Notes: generated from the letters alone by a model not told the origin. A stretch of 64,000 nucleotides of DNA from RFSX01 sp965230215 (GCA_965230215.1 CBDDKN010000002.1:1116001-1180000), one strand, 5' to 3'. Shown: positions 17,241 to 26,632, counted from the first letter of the stretch. A program made the numbers and translations.

Positions 17241-18152
17241 ATGAGTGTACTTACAGTTGGTACAGTAGCATTTGATGATATAGAAACACCTTTTGGAAAG
17301 GTTGAAAAGGTAATAGGAGGCGCATGCACCTATATCTCCTGGGCGGCTTCTTATTTTGTCGATGATATCCGTTTGACTTCTATTGTTGGTTCGGATTTTC
17401 CAAAGGATGAAATCTGGCAACTTGAACAAAGAGGTGTCAATATGGAAGGTTTGAAAGTCGTAGAAAATGGCAAAACCTTTTTCTGGGCTGGAAAGTATCA
17501 TGATAATATGATTTCCAGAGATACCCTTGCTACAGATTTGAATGTACTTGATGATTTTGATCCTGAACTTCCTGATTCTTACAAGGATAGCCAATACGTC
17601 ATGTTGGGTAACCTGACACCGGATATCCAGATTCGAGTCCTTGAACAGCTTGAAAAACCAAAGTTGATTGTACTGGATACGATGAACTTCTGGATGGATG
17701 TAGCTATGGACAGACTGAAAGTGGCTATATCAAAATGCAATTTGCTGACGATCAATGATGAAGAAGCACGCCAGCTGTCAGGAGAATATTCTCTGGTAAA
17801 GGCGGCAGAAAAAATCATTGATATGGGGCCGGAATATCTGGTAATAAAGAAAGGAGAGCATGGTGCTTTGCTTTTGTCAAGAGATGAGATCTTTTATGTT
17901 CCTGGTCTACCACTTGCTGAGGTCAAAGACCCAACAGGCGCGGGTGATTCTTTTGCCGGAGGGCTCATTGGTTATTTAGCAAAGTCCGATGATATAAGCT
18001 TTGAAAACATCAAAAGAGCGGTTGTGTATGGCTCTGCGATGGCATCATTCTGTGTAGAAGAATTCAGCCTTGGTAAGCTTAAGAACCTGTCTCAACACAT
18101 AATAGATGACCGCATCAAGCGATTCGTTGAAATTACAAGCTTTTCTATCTAG
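17241..18152 (+). CDS. PfkB-family sugar or nucleoside kinase
   Basis: 303 residues of ribokinase fold. The C-terminal PfkB signature DPTGAGDSFAGG (230-241) has the anion hole GAGD and catalytic base Asp236. The N-terminal glycine motif is GGACTYISWAAS (27-38), and NDEEARQLSGE (172-182) is the usual nucleotide-side segment. Substrate cannot be read from sequence; the N-terminus (MSVLTVGTVAFDDIETPFGK) belongs to a Bacteroidota group usually just labelled sugar kinase. Single gene with its own promoter. Confidence 0.87.
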   Translation: MSVLTVGTVAFDDIETPFGKVEKVIGGACTYISWAASYFVDDIRLTSIVGSDFPKDEIWQLEQRGVNMEGLKVVENGKTFFWAGKYHDNMISRDTLATDLNVLDDFDPELPDSYKDSQYVMLGNLTPDIQIRVLEQLEKPKLIVLDTMNFWMDVAMDRLKVAISKCNLLTINDEEARQLSGEYSLVKAAEKIIDMGPEYLVIKKGEHGALLLSRDEIFYVPGLPLAEVKDPTGAGDSFAGGLIGYLAKSDDISFENIKRAVVYGSAMASFCVEEFSLGKLKNLSQHIIDDRIKRFVEITSFSI

Positions 18153-18161
18153 CTAGTGGGC

Positions 18162-18287
18162 TTATAGACCTTGCTGATTCTTACCGTATACCCAGATCAG
18201 CAGGATAATGAATAATAAAAAAGCAATAAGGAATTGGCCAAGGCAAGCGCCTTTTTTACCCCAATTTTGATTATTACCGTCTGCCAT
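18162..18287 (-). CDS. Small single-helix membrane protein, 41 residues
   Basis: A short frame found by reading the minus strand in the gap between the PfkB kinase and the aminopeptidase. It starts with ATG at 18287 and ends with TAA at 18162. The product has a hydrophilic N-terminus (MADGNNQNWGKKGACLGQ), one strongly hydrophobic helix (about residues 19-34, FLIAFLLFIILLIW) and a short polar tail (KNQQGL). The abrupt polar-hydrophobic-polar design, including Cys15 just before the helix, is not what random AT-rich sequence gives. No function known. It may share transcription with nothing else, since it lies downstream of pepP on the same strand with a 48-base gap. Confidence 0.55.
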   Translation of the reverse strand: MADGNNQNWGKKGACLGQFLIAFLLFIILLIWVYGKNQQGL

Positions 18288-18335
18288 TTGATTTACTTTT
18301 GTGATGCAAAGAAAAAGAAAAATATTCTTTTAATA

Positions 18336-20108
18336 TCAAATAGATTGACATTTATCAGCTAACCAGTTTTTCAAAGTAAGGTTCAGACCTGGTGATAGTT
18401 TTTCAAACACCTTTTTATGGTAGTTATTTAGCCAGTCTATTTCATTTTTCTCAAGCAGTTCCATCTCAACCAAAGTCATATCAATAGGGAATAAGGTCAG
18501 GGTTTCAAATTCTAAAAACCCATCATTATCAGAAGGAATACATAAAATTAAATTTTCAATTCTGATTCCAAATTCACCTTCACTATAGTAACCCGGCTCA
18601 TTCGAACACACCATGCCAGCTAACATCACTTGTGCTGCACGTGAATTACATGATGGCGCAATTCCTTGTGGTCCTTCATGCACATTATTGAAAAAACCTA
18701 CACCATGACCAGTACCATGACTGAAATTATATCCATAATGCCATAAATACTGTCTTGCAAATGTATCCAGTTGTACGCCTGTGGTTCCATTGGGAAACTT
18801 TGAATATGTCAGGGCGATCATTCCTTTCAGTACCAAAGTATAACAACGCTTTTGTTCAAGGGTCGGGGTACTGAGTGCTATTGTTCTTGTAATATCTGTT
18901 GTGCCATCAATATATTGACCTCCCGAGTCTACTAATAGAATGCCATCTGCTTTTATTTCAGCAGCGCTTTCCTTCTCGGCGCGGTAATGAACGATAGCGC
19001 CATTTCCTTTATATCCCACTATGGGATTAAAGCTCTCACCGTGGTAATCTTCTTGCTGTGATCGAAAGTGAGCGAGTTTTTCGCCGAAGTCAAATTCACT
19101 TATGTTTTCGGACTTTAATTGTGTCTCTAACCAATGAAAGGCATGTGTTAAGGCAATACCATCCTTGACCATGGCATTTCTGAAGTGCTCAATCTCAGTA
19201 TCGTTTTTACATGCCTTCATGAGGACAGAAGGAGTTGTTACATCTATAAGTTGTTCGTCATCAAGACTTTGAAGAAGGGCAAGGTTCATAACTGATTTAT
19301 CCAGAAGTACTTTTGCATCACGGGGAATAGATCTCAACTCAGCTGAGATGTCATTATAGTTCCGTATTAGAATGTTATCGCTTGACAAGATTTGTTGTAA
19401 TTCATCGGAAAACTTTGAAGTTTCAACAAACAGGATGGCTTTATCATCTGTGATCAACAAGTAAGAGAGCAACACCGGATTGCATGGAACATCGGCAGAT
19501 CTTAGGTTTAGAATCCAGGCGATGTCATCGAGAGTGGTGACCAGATGAAAGCTACAGCCGTGAGCATTCATGGTTTCCCTGATTATGGAAAGTTTTTCAG
19601 AACGTGAAACACCCACAATATTTATTGGATGATCGTATACCGGTGTTTTTGGCAATCCAGGCCGGTCTTTCCACAGCTGTTCAAAGCAATCTGTTGTTGT
19701 GGTGAGTTTGATATCTTTTTTAGCAAGAGCTTTCTGGTAGCTGTTGAAGTTTCGAATCGAAGTTAATTGGTCGATGACGGCAACTGTTTGGGCAGGTTTC
19801 AGGTTATTAATTAACCAATCGGTAATGCCCGGCGAACTGCGGTCATGTACTCTGTGCAAAACTATTTCTGTATCATTAAGTTGTTGCTCTGCTTGTATGA
19901 AATAGCGCGAATCTGTCCAGAGTCCTGATTTATCAGCTGTAACGACAACTGTGCCTGCCGAGCCAGTAAATCCGCTTATCCAAGCTCTTATTTCCCAGTA
20001 TTCGGGTGGATATTCACTGAAATGCGGGTCATTTGAAGGGACGATTATGGCATCCAGCTTATGTGAAGCAAGGTATTGACGAAGAGATTGCAGTCGCGCA
20101 TTTATCAT
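18336..20108 (-). CDS. Xaa-Pro aminopeptidase, M24B family
   Basis: 590 residues, the long three-domain form found in Bacteroidota and eukaryotic XPNPEP1: two creatinase-like N-terminal domains (about 1-300), the pita-bread M24 catalytic domain (about 310-525) and a short C-terminal domain. Metal ligands appear in order: Asp in LVDSGGQY and Asp in DGTTDITRT, His in GHGTGHGVGFF, Glu in NEPGYY and Glu in IRIENLI. It removes N-terminal residues preceding proline. No signal peptide, so cytoplasmic. Confidence 0.94.
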   Translation of the reverse strand: MINARLQSLRQYLASHKLDAIIVPSNDPHFSEYPPEYWEIRAWISGFTGSAGTVVVTADKSGLWTDSRYFIQAEQQLNDTEIVLHRVHDRSSPGITDWLINNLKPAQTVAVIDQLTSIRNFNSYQKALAKKDIKLTTTTDCFEQLWKDRPGLPKTPVYDHPINIVGVSRSEKLSIIRETMNAHGCSFHLVTTLDDIAWILNLRSADVPCNPVLLSYLLITDDKAILFVETSKFSDELQQILSSDNILIRNYNDISAELRSIPRDAKVLLDKSVMNLALLQSLDDEQLIDVTTPSVLMKACKNDTEIEHFRNAMVKDGIALTHAFHWLETQLKSENISEFDFGEKLAHFRSQQEDYHGESFNPIVGYKGNGAIVHYRAEKESAAEIKADGILLVDSGGQYIDGTTDITRTIALSTPTLEQKRCYTLVLKGMIALTYSKFPNGTTGVQLDTFARQYLWHYGYNFSHGTGHGVGFFNNVHEGPQGIAPSCNSRAAQVMLAGMVCSNEPGYYSEGEFGIRIENLILCIPSDNDGFLEFETLTLFPIDMTLVEMELLEKNEIDWLNNYHKKVFEKLSPGLNLTLKNWLADKCQSI

Positions 20109-20274
20109 ATTAAATTATATTGTAATGTGTTTATAATTGAAAAATAATTAGTTAGATATTATGATTATTTATAATATGGCATTATTATTGTTTACTCAAA
20201 TTAAAATAAAAAGTGCCAACCGAAACGAGAATAGCCAATTTGTTGTTTAAACTAATATAAAGTAGCTATCACGT

Positions 20275-21768
20275 ATGCTCAAACAGAATTTAAGTCAAAA
20301 AATGATGCAAAAGCTGTCTCCTCAGCAGATACAGCTTATGAAATTGCTTCAGATACCCACTGCGACGCTTGATCAGAGAATTAAGGAGGAGTTGGAATCC
20401 AATCCTGCATTGGATGAAGGAAATGAGTCTGCAGATGTATATGACATCGAAGGCAAGGATGAGAAGTCAGAGGAAGAATATGATGAGCCAAAATCTGAGG
20501 ACTTTGAGTTGGATGACTACATAACCGAATATATTGAAGATGATCCCATCAGTTATAAGATAAAGAACCAGTCTATTCAAGACGTAGAGGAAAAGACAAT
20601 GCCTATAGCGGTGCAAAGCTCTTTTCATGAGTACCTAGAAAGACAGGTTGGTATGCTAGGCATCGAAGATGAGAAGGAGCGGGTCATCGCCGAGCAGATC
20701 ATAGGTAGTATTGATGCAGACGGTTACCTCAGAAGAGAGCCTCTAGCAATTATTGATGACTTGTTATTTACTTCAAGTGTTGATGCTACAGAACAAGAAA
20801 TAGAGGATGTGCTTCAAAAGGTGCAATCACTTGACCCTCCAGGTACAGGTGCCAGAACACTTCAGGAATGTTTGATATTACAGATTAAAGATAAAGTAAG
20901 GAAAGAACCAGACCTTAATAAAAAGGCAAAGTCTGTAGCGCTAAAAATATTGGAAAATCATTTTGACCAATTCACCAAGAAGCACTATCAAAAACTTCAG
21001 AAAAATCTGTTCCTCTCTGAATCAGAGTTGAAAGATTCTATTGAGGAAATATTGAAATTAAACCCGAAACCTGCCAGTGGATTTTCATCCCCTAACGCGC
21101 AGGGTAATCAGTATATCGTTCCTGATTTCATTATCCGAAACAGAGATGGGGAACTGGAATTAACCTTGAATTCCAAAAATGCGCCAGACTTAAGAATCAA
21201 TGATCAGTATCTGGAGATGCTTAAGTCTTATAAGGACGCTACGAAAGGAAGGAGAGCAGAGAGAAAGGAGAAGGAAGCAGTTATGTTTATCAAGCAGAAG
21301 ATAGATTCAGCCAAATGGTTTATCGATGCTATCAAACAGAGACAGGAGACATTGTTCAACACGATGTATTCGATCATGCAGTTTCAACTAAACTACTTCA
21401 CGACAGGTGATGAGAGAAGACTGAAGCCAATGATTCTTAAGGATATATCTGAGATCACAGGTCTTGATATTTCAACTATTTCAAGAGTGGCCAACAGTAA
21501 GTTTGTTCAAACTGAATTTGGAACCAAAAGGTTGAAAGACTTTTTCTCAGAGTCTATTACGACTCAGGATGGAAAGGAAGTGTCAACTCTGGAGGTTAAA
21601 AATATCCTGAAAGATATTATCGATGCTGAGAACAAGAAGAAACCTGAGTCTGACGAAAGACTTAAGGAATTACTTCAGAAGAGAGGTTATAATATCGCCA
21701 GACGTACTGTTGCTAAATACAGAGAGCAGCTGAGTATTCCTGTAGCAAGGCTTAGAAAGGAGCTTTAA
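20275..21768 (+). CDS. rpoN: RNA polymerase sigma-54 factor
   Basis: 497 residues. Region I (1-50) has the Gln/Leu-rich LSQKMMQKLSPQQIQLMKLLQIP, followed by an acidic region II (about 55-95), the core-binding domain (about 100-310), the HTH region and a C-terminal RpoN box ARRTVAKYREQL (about 475-486). It directs transcription from -24/-12 promoters and needs enhancer-binding ATPases; no such activator is encoded in this window. The gene stands alone with its stop three bases from the convergent MarR gene. Confidence 0.96.
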   Translation: MLKQNLSQKMMQKLSPQQIQLMKLLQIPTATLDQRIKEELESNPALDEGNESADVYDIEGKDEKSEEEYDEPKSEDFELDDYITEYIEDDPISYKIKNQSIQDVEEKTMPIAVQSSFHEYLERQVGMLGIEDEKERVIAEQIIGSIDADGYLRREPLAIIDDLLFTSSVDATEQEIEDVLQKVQSLDPPGTGARTLQECLILQIKDKVRKEPDLNKKAKSVALKILENHFDQFTKKHYQKLQKNLFLSESELKDSIEEILKLNPKPASGFSSPNAQGNQYIVPDFIIRNRDGELELTLNSKNAPDLRINDQYLEMLKSYKDATKGRRAERKEKEAVMFIKQKIDSAKWFIDAIKQRQETLFNTMYSIMQFQLNYFTTGDERRLKPMILKDISEITGLDISTISRVANSKFVQTEFGTKRLKDFFSESITTQDGKEVSTLEVKNILKDIIDAENKKKPESDERLKELLQKRGYNIARRTVAKYREQLSIPVARLRKEL

Positions 21769-21771
21769 AAG

Positions 21772-22203
21772 CTAATCCTCAATTCGGTTGAGGATATCCA
21801 TAACCAGATATAGTTCTCTTTCAAATATTGTCGAGAAAATATCTTTGAAAGTCTTATCCACAGCTTTTTTGTTGTCTTCATACAACTTCAATCCGATGTC
21901 ACTAAGGCTTAATCGCAGGACTTTTTTGTCATTATCATCTCTTATTTTCTCAATGATATTGCGAGAGATAAGTTTGTTGACAAGCCTTGAAATTGAAGCG
22001 GGTTCTTTGGAAAGTATAGCCACAATTTTCTTTTGATGGATGCCTTCATTCTTCCCGATAAGTTCGATTATTAGCCATTGTTCCAGACTTAAGGAATTTG
22101 ATTTGATGGCGGGTATATTATTAAATATCTCCCGTATCCTCTTGGTGGTTTTTTCAAGAGAAAGGTATAGAAGCTTTTCTTTAATAATTTTTTGCCTGGC
22201 CAA
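21772..22203 (-). CDS. MarR-family transcriptional regulator
   Basis: 143 residues with the winged-helix arrangement of MarR: dimerisation helix (1-25), HTH (about 42-85, LEQWLIIELIGKNEGIHQKKIVAILSKEPASISRLVNKL read as helices 2-4), beta wing with DDNDKKVLRLSLSDIG and a C-terminal helix. The frame has no ATG; TTG at 22203 is the most upstream start after an in-frame stop. It diverges from a glycosyltransferase gene, a possible target, but no operator could be defined in the 94-base gap. Confidence 0.85.
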   Translation of the reverse strand: MARQKIIKEKLLYLSLEKTTKRIREIFNNIPAIKSNSLSLEQWLIIELIGKNEGIHQKKIVAILSKEPASISRLVNKLISRNIIEKIRDDNDKKVLRLSLSDIGLKLYEDNKKAVDKTFKDIFSTIFERELYLVMDILNRIED

Positions 22204-22297
22204 GGTATTGGGGTTTACTATTTACTCAATACGAAATGCTTTTCTAAATTAGTTAATTCATTTTTCATTATCCTAGCAATTCCACAGAATTTACAAT

Positions 22298-23593
22298 ATG
22301 GTAATTCTAGTAATCATTAGCCCTTTTCTTCCGGCACAAAGCCCCAATACTTTGAGGTGGTTGCCAATACTGGAGGAATGGTCTAATGACGGATATGACC
22401 TACACGTTCTAACTTCTTCTTTTCCCGGAGAGGGTAGAGATGAATTAAAGGGTAATCTACATGTTCACCGGAGAGGTCATCACACGCTGAGAGACGCACT
22501 GAATAATCTGTTTAACATCAGAAAGCATCGTCGAAGTATTCCTGGCTCTAAAATGGGTAGCAGTTCTCGCTTGAGAGGGTGGCTTGAAAAACTCACAGAT
22601 ATATTATGGAGACAATTTTATTGGCCGGACGGATCTGTCCTGTTTTGCAAAGCGGCATCCCGGGCAGTGGGCGACATTGTTTTAGAACATAAGGTGAGCC
22701 ATGTCATAAGTGTCGGCTTGCCATTCAGCAGCCATCTGATTGCCAAACAAGCAAAAGAAGAGCACCCACAACTCAAATGGTTGATGGACATAGAAGATGT
22801 GTTCTGCTTTTCAAAGGAATTCAGGGTCAATAATTTTAAGCTATACGATAAGAAGAATATTGATGCTGAAAGGCAGTGTTTTGATCTTGCCGATGTGGTC
22901 GTACTCACCAATCAGCGCGCCAAGGAACGGTATGCAGAATTGTTTCCTGAATCTGTTGATAAAATGGCAGTGATTCCACCATTATTAGATTCTAAACAGC
23001 TACCTCCGCATAGTCGTGGTGATCTCGGGGCTGGAAAAGTTAAACTTGCGTTCTTCGGCAGTTTTTATGAGCGTATTCGATCACCAGAGCCATTTCTTAA
23101 ATTTCTGGAATTGCTTCTTAGGAAACGTCCCTCACTTATGGAGCGTTTGGAATTTCACTTTGTTGGAGAGCAATCACATTTCAGCAGAAAAGTATTTCAG
23201 AACTATCCAAGTTTACATAAACTACTTCACTTCCATCCATTACAGCGAAGAGAGCAGATGTATGTATTGTTGGAAGAGATGCATTTCCTATTGAACTTTG
23301 CAAACACCACAGATTATCATTTGCCTTCTAAGTTGGTCGAAATGATCTATTTTCAAAAACCAGTCATCAATATTAGCCTATTGCATGATTGTGTATCAAA
23401 ACAGTTTTTAGAGAGCCAGGTAGAATTGTTTCACTTATTACTTACAGATGATGAAATAAGTCCGGCTCTGTTTTCTGAGTTTGAGGAATTTATTTTTAAA
23501 GAAAGAAATGTAAAGGCTTATGACTTGTCAGCGGTGAAACCGTATACAAGCCAAATCATAGCAGATAGATATTTTAGGTTGCTTCAGAATTAA
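22298..23593 (+). CDS. Glycosyltransferase, GT4-like (GT-B fold)
   Basis: 431 residues. The N-terminal half resembles the acceptor domain of family 4 enzymes (ILVIISPFLPAQSPNTLRWLPILEEWSNDGYDLHVLTS), and the second half has the Rossmann donor domain (VKLAFFGSFYERIRSPEPFLKFL onward) with a late DYHLPSKLVEMIYFQKPVI segment that corresponds to the E-x7-E-like donor-binding region of GT-B enzymes. Probably builds cell-surface glycan using a nucleotide sugar. It shares 20 bases at the 3' end with the next, oppositely oriented glycosyltransferase. Confidence 0.75.
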   Translation: MVILVIISPFLPAQSPNTLRWLPILEEWSNDGYDLHVLTSSFPGEGRDELKGNLHVHRRGHHTLRDALNNLFNIRKHRRSIPGSKMGSSSRLRGWLEKLTDILWRQFYWPDGSVLFCKAASRAVGDIVLEHKVSHVISVGLPFSSHLIAKQAKEEHPQLKWLMDIEDVFCFSKEFRVNNFKLYDKKNIDAERQCFDLADVVVLTNQRAKERYAELFPESVDKMAVIPPLLDSKQLPPHSRGDLGAGKVKLAFFGSFYERIRSPEPFLKFLELLLRKRPSLMERLEFHFVGEQSHFSRKVFQNYPSLHKLLHFHPLQRREQMYVLLEEMHFLLNFANTTDYHLPSKLVEMIYFQKPVINISLLHDCVSKQFLESQVELFHLLLTDDEISPALFSEFEEFIFKERNVKAYDLSAVKPYTSQIIADRYFRLLQN

Positions 23594-24635
23594 GTGCCAT
23601 CAAATGGATGAGATCTCTGAAAGATGCTTTCCATTCATCACCATAAGTTGTTTTCCAATCTTTTAGATTTTGTTTCAATTGATTGTAGCGTGTTTTATCC
23701 TGAGTTAGTCTTAAGAGCGCGCTATGCAATTCTTCTGTGTTGGCGCCACAGAAGACAGCACTTTGTTCATTGATCTGTTCTTTAAGACCACCAACTCTTG
23801 TCAAAACAACAGGTATTTCAAAGCCTATGGCCTTCGCTAATACACCTGATTGACTGGCTTCCATATAAGGCAACACAATGAAATGGTGATTGCAAAACAA
23901 TTCCTCCAACTTATCCTCTGATACTTCCTTATTGATAATGTTGTATTTGCTTCCCAACTTGTTGAGCCCACCAATATGTCCTTGACCAGCTATAGTACAT
24001 TCTTCAAATGGAATCGTAAGCAAAGCTTCTGTTAGCATTCTAAGACCTTTGTAAGTCCTTATTCTTCCAAAGAACAAGATTCGAACTTGTTCACTATGGG
24101 CCAACTGATGCTTTTGCCTGGCAGGAATGATGGGATGTGGGAGAAGAAAGAGCTTATCCTCAGGTAATTCATCATTAATGGCCTTTTGCAGTTCATGATC
24201 TGATAGAAAAATGGCCTTGGTGCACATTCTAATTGTTTCTTTTTGCATGAACTCGATCCATTTGCTTTGTTCTCCAAGGTGCGTGCTGTAATCATGAACG
24301 CTGACAAAACACTTAGCTTTCAGCTTGCGCGCCAGTCTAGCAATAAAATAGTTTAAGTAGTGGAAAGCTGGAATGAAAATGATTGTATCCTGCCCTTGGG
24401 TTTTGTTTTTCTTGATATAGGAATTCAATCTAATTAGAATTCTAATAATTGAGAACAGGCTTAATATTGGTGAACGCTTGATTACAGGGATACCGTCAGG
24501 AAGTAATTCTGTATTTGATTGGTGAATCCATAGCTCTGGTTTATAGCCATCAAATGATTTAATCATATATTGGCTATAATCACGACAGGCAGATTTGCTG
24601 AGATAAATTATCAGCAGTTTCTTAGATTTATCCAT
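23574..24635 (-). CDS. Glycosyltransferase, GT-B fold (group 1)
   Basis: 353 residues with a donor-binding domain carrying VRILFFGRIRTYKGLRMLTEAL (about 190-211) and the late block HHFIVLPYMEASQSGVLAKAIGF (about 255-277), which is the classical group 1 EASQSGV motif. The N-terminal domain has KKLLIIYLSKSACRDYSQYM. ATG at 24635 is used because the upstream TTG would add only two residues. It diverges from wecB and converges on the previous glycosyltransferase, so all three probably serve one surface-polysaccharide task. Confidence 0.84.
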   Translation of the reverse strand: MDKSKKLLIIYLSKSACRDYSQYMIKSFDGYKPELWIHQSNTELLPDGIPVIKRSPILSLFSIIRILIRLNSYIKKNKTQGQDTIIFIPAFHYLNYFIARLARKLKAKCFVSVHDYSTHLGEQSKWIEFMQKETIRMCTKAIFLSDHELQKAINDELPEDKLFLLPHPIIPARQKHQLAHSEQVRILFFGRIRTYKGLRMLTEALLTIPFEECTIAGQGHIGGLNKLGSKYNIINKEVSEDKLEELFCNHHFIVLPYMEASQSGVLAKAIGFEIPVVLTRVGGLKEQINEQSAVFCGANTEELHSALLRLTQDKTRYNQLKQNLKDWKTTYGDEWKASFRDLIHLMALNSEAT

Positions 24636-24650
24636 CCGCAATTTCAGAAT

Positions 24651-25748
24651 TTGAAGATACTAGTCATAATCGGAACAAGACCTGAAGTCATAAAATTGGC
24701 TACGCTGATCAAGATACTAAAAGAATCTAGTTGGTGTGAGATAGTGATATGTCATACTTCTCAACAAGGCTCTTTGGTTGATGATATCATTGATATTCTA
24801 GATGTTCCTATTGACGTCAGACTGGATCCGATAGAAAGTCAATCACTTACTCATCGAAAGGTCTATTATCTTGAAGAGCTCAATGCGCTGGTTAATAAGC
24901 TTAAGCCGCAGTATGTCATTGTGCAGGGTGATACGCTTAGTGCCTTTTGTGGAGCCATGTCGGCCTTTTTTCATAAGATCAAATTGATACATATTGAATC
25001 GGGATTAAGAAGCCATGATATGAAGAATCCTTTTCCCGAAGAAGCATTCAGAAAAATTATTGACCAGGTCTCAGATATTCATTTTGCCCCTTCCGAATTG
25101 GCTGTGAAAAACCTTGTAGATGAAAAAGTCTCACAAGAGAATATCTATCTCACAGGCAACACCGGAAAAGATATGGCTTTATCAGTATTGAATAGCGCAT
25201 CAGAAAAAAACTATCGCTCTGAAGTGAATGAATTTCTGACTGTCTATAGATCAAAGGGTCTTAAAGTGGTTTTGCTAACCATGCACAGAAGGGAAAATCA
25301 GGGGGCATTCATTAACAGTGTATTGGATAAGATTGAAGAGAGACTTTTGGTTGAATATGCCTTTATATTTATAAGACATCCACATACCGTTGATAAAAGT
25401 TTGAAAGGTCGCGAATTGAAGAGTAAGCAAATAATGGAGATAGATCCCCTGAATTATGTCGAGATGATGTATTTGTTAAGTGAGGTTGATCTTGTGATGA
25501 CAGATTCAGGGGGAATACAGGAAGAATCGAGTTACCTTAATAAACCCGTCATCATTTTAAGGAAGAATACCGAAAGGCCGGAAGTCATCGAACAAGGTGG
25601 AGGGTTTATATATAATTCTCAAACTATCGAAGCAGATATTCAGGAACTGCTTGACAGAGAGATCAGTATGGACAAGCTGTACGGTGATGGAAAAGCATCG
25701 GAACAAATTGTACAAATCTTGAGGGAAATATCTAGGACTTTACCTTGA
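24651..25748 (+). CDS. wecB: UDP-N-acetylglucosamine 2-epimerase (non-hydrolysing)
   Basis: 365 residues; interconverts UDP-GlcNAc and UDP-ManNAc. Motifs: GTRPEVIKL at the N-terminus, HIESGLRSHD (about 121-130), LTMHRREN (about 205-212) and MTDSGGIQEESSYLNKP (about 283-299). The best start is TTG at 24651, giving MKILVIIGTRPE; a longer frame reaches back into the divergent glycosyltransferase gene and is not credible. No wecC dehydrogenase follows, so ManNAc may be used directly or oxidised by an enzyme elsewhere. The 3' end overlaps the next convergent gene by 17 bases. Confidence 0.92.
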   Translation: MKILVIIGTRPEVIKLATLIKILKESSWCEIVICHTSQQGSLVDDIIDILDVPIDVRLDPIESQSLTHRKVYYLEELNALVNKLKPQYVIVQGDTLSAFCGAMSAFFHKIKLIHIESGLRSHDMKNPFPEEAFRKIIDQVSDIHFAPSELAVKNLVDEKVSQENIYLTGNTGKDMALSVLNSASEKNYRSEVNEFLTVYRSKGLKVVLLTMHRRENQGAFINSVLDKIEERLLVEYAFIFIRHPHTVDKSLKGRELKSKQIMEIDPLNYVEMMYLLSEVDLVMTDSGGIQEESSYLNKPVIILRKNTERPEVIEQGGGFIYNSQTIEADIQELLDREISMDKLYGDGKASEQIVQILREISRTLP

Positions 25749-26175
25749 CGGCATCTTTTATGAGATACATCAATCGGTTGATATCGGAATCATTAAGCAC
25801 AAGTGTTCCCTTTAGAACGATTTGTTCGGCGGTATATTCGATAGCTTCAGAAGCTTCCACTTCCATGACAGTTTCTGGTCCTGCTCCTCCACAGAAGAAG
25901 CACATGTTGTATGGAAATGCAGAAAAAATAAATTCCTTGTGAGATTTGTAGCCTTCAACTGGGATGATATATCCCTTGACAACAATTTCCTGATTTTCTA
26001 ATTCCTTGATGGGTTTGCTGAAAACCGGGATATCAATTTTGAAGCCCATCAGCTCATCATATTCTTTTTTGTATGTAATCTTGGAAAGGGTTTTCCAGAT
26101 GTTTTTTGTGCTATTCTGAGCTTGAATGCTTGTACAAAATAGTGTTATCAGCAATATGCTAACAAATCTGATCAT
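25732..26175 (-). CDS. Secreted protein with CFFCGxAGPE motif, paralog B (DUF3299-like)
   Basis: 147 residues from the ATG at 26175, which follows the upstream gene's stop by four bases; a longer TTG start would run into that gene. A signal peptide (MIRFVSILLITLFCTSIQAQ) precedes a ~125-residue domain. Its core is the VKGYIIPVEG strand, a short HKEFIFS block, the motif MCFFCGGAGPE (about residues 88-98) and VVLKGTLVL-like strands. The same layout occurs in the adjacent paralog and resembles DUF3299 proteins, where the equivalent position reads ACIHVPPPPPN. Two closely spaced Cys in an exported protein suggest metal or redox chemistry. It is the last gene of the ABC operon. Confidence 0.78.
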   Translation of the reverse strand: MIRFVSILLITLFCTSIQAQNSTKNIWKTLSKITYKKEYDELMGFKIDIPVFSKPIKELENQEIVVKGYIIPVEGYKSHKEFIFSAFPYNMCFFCGGAGPETVMEVEASEAIEYTAEQIVLKGTLVLNDSDINRLMYLIKDAVKVKS

Positions 26176-26179
26176 GAAC

Positions 26180-26632
26180 TTAGGATTTGATGATATCAAT
26201 TAATTCTGCGTTATTCAAAGTATAGATTAAACCACTAGGGTCTCCAGATTGAATACTTAGTGTACCTCTTATGACTACTTTATCACTGGTGTAATCAAGT
26301 TTATCTCCTTCTTTCAAAAAGACCTGCATGGCAGATTCCGGACCAGCAGCGCCACAAAAGAAACACATATTCTGAGGATATCTGGAAAACATAAAATGTT
26401 TCAATTCGGTTTTGGCAGCAAGTGCAATAATGTATCCCCGTACTTCAATCTCTTTTCCATTAAGCGCCATCGCTACCATTTGAGGTCGGGCTGTCTCTAC
26501 GATCATACCCATCAAGTCGTCGAACTTGGACTCTTTATCAACCATAGCAAGTGTATTCCAGACATCCGAATTATTTTGAGTTTTGACATCAGAAAATACC
26601 AGCAGCAATAATAGTAAAATGAAATACCTCAT
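26180..26632 (-). CDS. Secreted protein with CFFCGxAGPE motif, paralog A (DUF3299-like)
   Basis: 150 residues. The signal peptide (MRYFILLLLLLVFSDVKTQ) is followed by a DUF3299-like domain. The paralog next door aligns along its length: WNTLAMVDKESKFDDLMG matches WKTLSKITYKKEYDELMG, EVRGYIIAL matches VKGYIIPV, and MCFFCGAAGPE matches MCFFCGGAGPE. Identity outside these blocks is low, so the duplication is old. It lies 72 bases downstream of the FtsX-like permease gene and four bases before paralog B, so it is most simply a periplasmic or surface partner of the transporter. Confidence 0.8.
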   Translation of the reverse strand: MRYFILLLLLLVFSDVKTQNNSDVWNTLAMVDKESKFDDLMGMIVETARPQMVAMALNGKEIEVRGYIIALAAKTELKHFMFSRYPQNMCFFCGAAGPESAMQVFLKEGDKLDYTSDKVVIRGTLSIQSGDPSGLIYTLNNAELIDIIKS

